The notes beneath the pieces were generated by a model. The model was not told where the DNA came from. It did not search any database and saw nothing but the letters and a program-made list of their open reading frames with translations. A DNA stretch of 33,927 nucleotides from Rhizophagus sp. LPA8_4_AMF (Eukaryota > Glomeromycota > Glomeromycetes > Glomerales > Glomeraceae). The stretch spans positions 1 to 33,927 of the forward strand of contig JADRCO010000430.1 in NCBI GenBank assembly GCA_021464525.1. Direction: 5' to 3'. Positions within the stretch are counted from its first letter, which is position 1, and the number at the start of each line of letters is the position of its first letter. This document shows, piece after piece, positions 32,837 to 33,927 of this stretch. A program made the position numbers and the translations under genes.

Positions 32837-33927
32837 ATGAGTGAAGAAGAGCAAAAATCCCTTGAGTTTTTACTAGCCAAAGCTTTATCTTCAGCTGAAA
32901 TTCACTTTTCATTTGTTAATAACCCATTTGTCATTCAATTTTTTAACCATCTTCGTCCATCCTTTAAATTACCAAATGGAGAAGAAATAAAAATACAAAT
33001 GAGCCAATCACAATCTTTAAATGGTATAACATATCCTGAATACTGTCATCAACTTGAAATAAGAACCAAAGACAAAAATGATATTTATATTGATTCAATG
33101 ATTGAACTTGAATGTGAAGATAGAATGATACTTGAATTATATAAAGAAGCTGAAAAAGGTGATCTTGAATCGATGTATGAACTTGGATGTTGTTATGAAG
33201 GTGGAATAGGAACAGAAAAAAATGAGATCAAAGCATTTGAATTATATAAAAAAGCAGCTGAAAAAGGTCATATTGAATCAATTTTTAATCTTGGATGCTG
33301 TTGTGATAATGGAATAGGAACCGAAAAAAATGAAATCAAAGCATTTGAATTATATAAAGAAGCAGCTGAAAAAGGTCATATTGAATCAATTTTTAATCTT
33401 GGATGCTGTTATGACAATGGAATAGGAACCGAAAAAAATAAAATCAAAGCATTTGAATTATATAGAGATTCAGCTGAAAAAGGTCATATTAAATCAATTT
33501 ATAATCTTGCAATTTGTTACTTACAAGGAATAGGAACCGAAAAAAATGAAATCAAAGCATTTGAATTATATAAAGAAGCAACTGAAAAAGGTCATATTGG
33601 ATCAATTTTTAATCTTGGATGGTGTTATGATTATGGAATAGGAACTGAAAAAAATGAAATCAAAGCATTTGAATTATATAGAAAGGCAGCAGAAAATGGA
33701 CATATTGAATCAATTTTTAATCTTGGATGCTGTTATGATAATGGAATAGGAACTGAAATAAATGAAGTCAAAGCATTTGAATTATATAAAGAAGCAACTG
33801 AAAAAGGTCATATTGAATCAATTTTTAATCTTGGATGCTGTTATGATAACGGAATAGGAACTGAAAAAAATGAAATCAAAGCATTTGAATTATATAGAGA
33901 TGCAGCTGAAAAAGGTCATATTAAATC
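32837..33927 (+). CDS. Sel1-like repeat protein with hAT-like N-terminal segment, partial
   Basis: An open frame runs from ATG 32837 off the window end (363 codons seen, no stop). Residues 9-46 (SLEFLLAKALSSAEIHFSFV and on through NHLRPSFKLP) resemble the segment that follows the BED finger in hAT-type transposases, where a helix is followed by NPxFxxF..LRPSxxLP. After a linker, Sel1-like repeats begin near residue 95: units of 36 residues with the pattern A-E-K-G-H-I-E-S-I-F-N-L-G and Y-D-N-G-I-G-T-E, closely matching the Sel1 consensus. Sel1 arrays form alpha-solenoids that scaffold protein complexes. The frame is offset by one base from the BED ORF just upstream, and it is closed by TAA at 32810-32812. 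Function is unknown. Confidence 0.7.
   Translation, partial: MSEEEQKSLEFLLAKALSSAEIHFSFVNNPFVIQFFNHLRPSFKLPNGEEIKIQMSQSQSLNGITYPEYCHQLEIRTKDKNDIYIDSMIELECEDRMILELYKEAEKGDLESMYELGCCYEGGIGTEKNEIKAFELYKKAAEKGHIESIFNLGCCCDNGIGTEKNEIKAFELYKEAAEKGHIESIFNLGCCYDNGIGTEKNKIKAFELYRDSAEKGHIKSIYNLAICYLQGIGTEKNEIKAFELYKEATEKGHIGSIFNLGWCYDYGIGTEKNEIKAFELYRKAAENGHIESIFNLGCCYDNGIGTEINEVKAFELYKEATEKGHIESIFNLGCCYDNGIGTEKNEIKAFELYRDAAEKGHIK
33152..33927 (+). repeat. Tandem 108-nt Sel1 units, seven complete
   Basis: GAAAAAGGTC-type unit starts fall at 33152, 33260, 33368, 33476, 33584, 33692 (variant GAAAATGGAC), 33800 and 33908, exactly 108 bases apart without a single length change. From the second unit on, the copies are nearly identical in DNA, including third codon positions. 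The first unit is the most diverged. The array continues beyond the window. Confidence 0.95.

Noticed and set aside
32770..32851. Possible 82-base intron joining the BED ORF to the Sel1 frame
   Set aside because: The frame would close correctly, but the acceptor (GAAGAG) lacks the pyrimidine-AG form seen at nearly all introns here. The frame offset at the A-run is an equally good explanation, so no intron is called.
1..33927. tRNA, rRNA or CRISPR features
   Set aside because: No GGTTCRANNCC-type T-loop within a plausible cloverleaf, no rRNA-like conserved stretch and no regularly spaced repeat with unique spacers were seen. The only regular array is the coding Sel1 repeat.

Overview
The window looks like nuclear DNA of an intron-rich, extremely AT-rich fungus, most likely an arbuscular mycorrhizal fungus (Glomeromycotina, Rhizophagus-like). 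The intact genes are eukaryotic and split by short introns with GT..AG borders. The ER fusion GTPase is of the Sey1/RHD3 type. The right edge carries BED zinc fingers, hAT-transposase-like sequence and a near-identical Sel1 repeat array, gene classes known to be greatly expanded in that group. The lineage is an inference; no rRNA or other marker gene is present.

Layout, left to right. 1-4200 is a repeat-rich gene desert: a TGGCC-rich transposon edge, a 242-bp MITE-like element with a 6-bp target duplication, two decayed minus-strand coding relics, and an AGCTT-rich repeat. 4201-6190 (minus) is a complete six-exon SUB2/UAP56 DECD-box mRNA-export helicase. 8447-9660 (minus) is a five-exon bHLH-zipper transcription factor, Mlx/Max-like. 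9661-14000 is a long spacer with a very AT-rich core. 14001-17798 (plus) is a complete 19-exon SEY1 gene. 18272-18649 (minus, tail to tail with SEY1) is a small secreted double-psi beta-barrel protein. 18650-26209 is another desert with simple repeats, a 54/55-bp tandem duplication, several MITE-like inverted-repeat elements (including two 184-bp copies of one family in opposite orientation) and a hAT transposase C-terminal relic. 26210-26732 (minus) is a two-exon MAPEG-family membrane protein. 27230-31350 has a more balanced base composition and short open stretches broken by many stops, and looks like decayed genes that I could not identify. 32362 to the window end holds two BED fingers, a hAT-like segment and at least seven complete 108-nt Sel1 units running off the edge.

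The intact genes do not form a pathway. They are ordinary housekeeping functions (mRNA export, ER membrane fusion, a membrane MAPEG enzyme, a transcription factor) plus one secreted, possibly host-facing protein, set as islands in transposon-worn AT-rich DNA. The most unusual item is the right edge: BED zinc fingers and a hAT-like N-terminal segment followed within a few bases by an open Sel1 repeat array in the next frame. It looks like transposase parts recruited to, or recently broken from, a repeat protein. I found no CRISPR array, tRNA or rRNA gene. All splice sites were assigned by eye from frame continuity and family resemblance.
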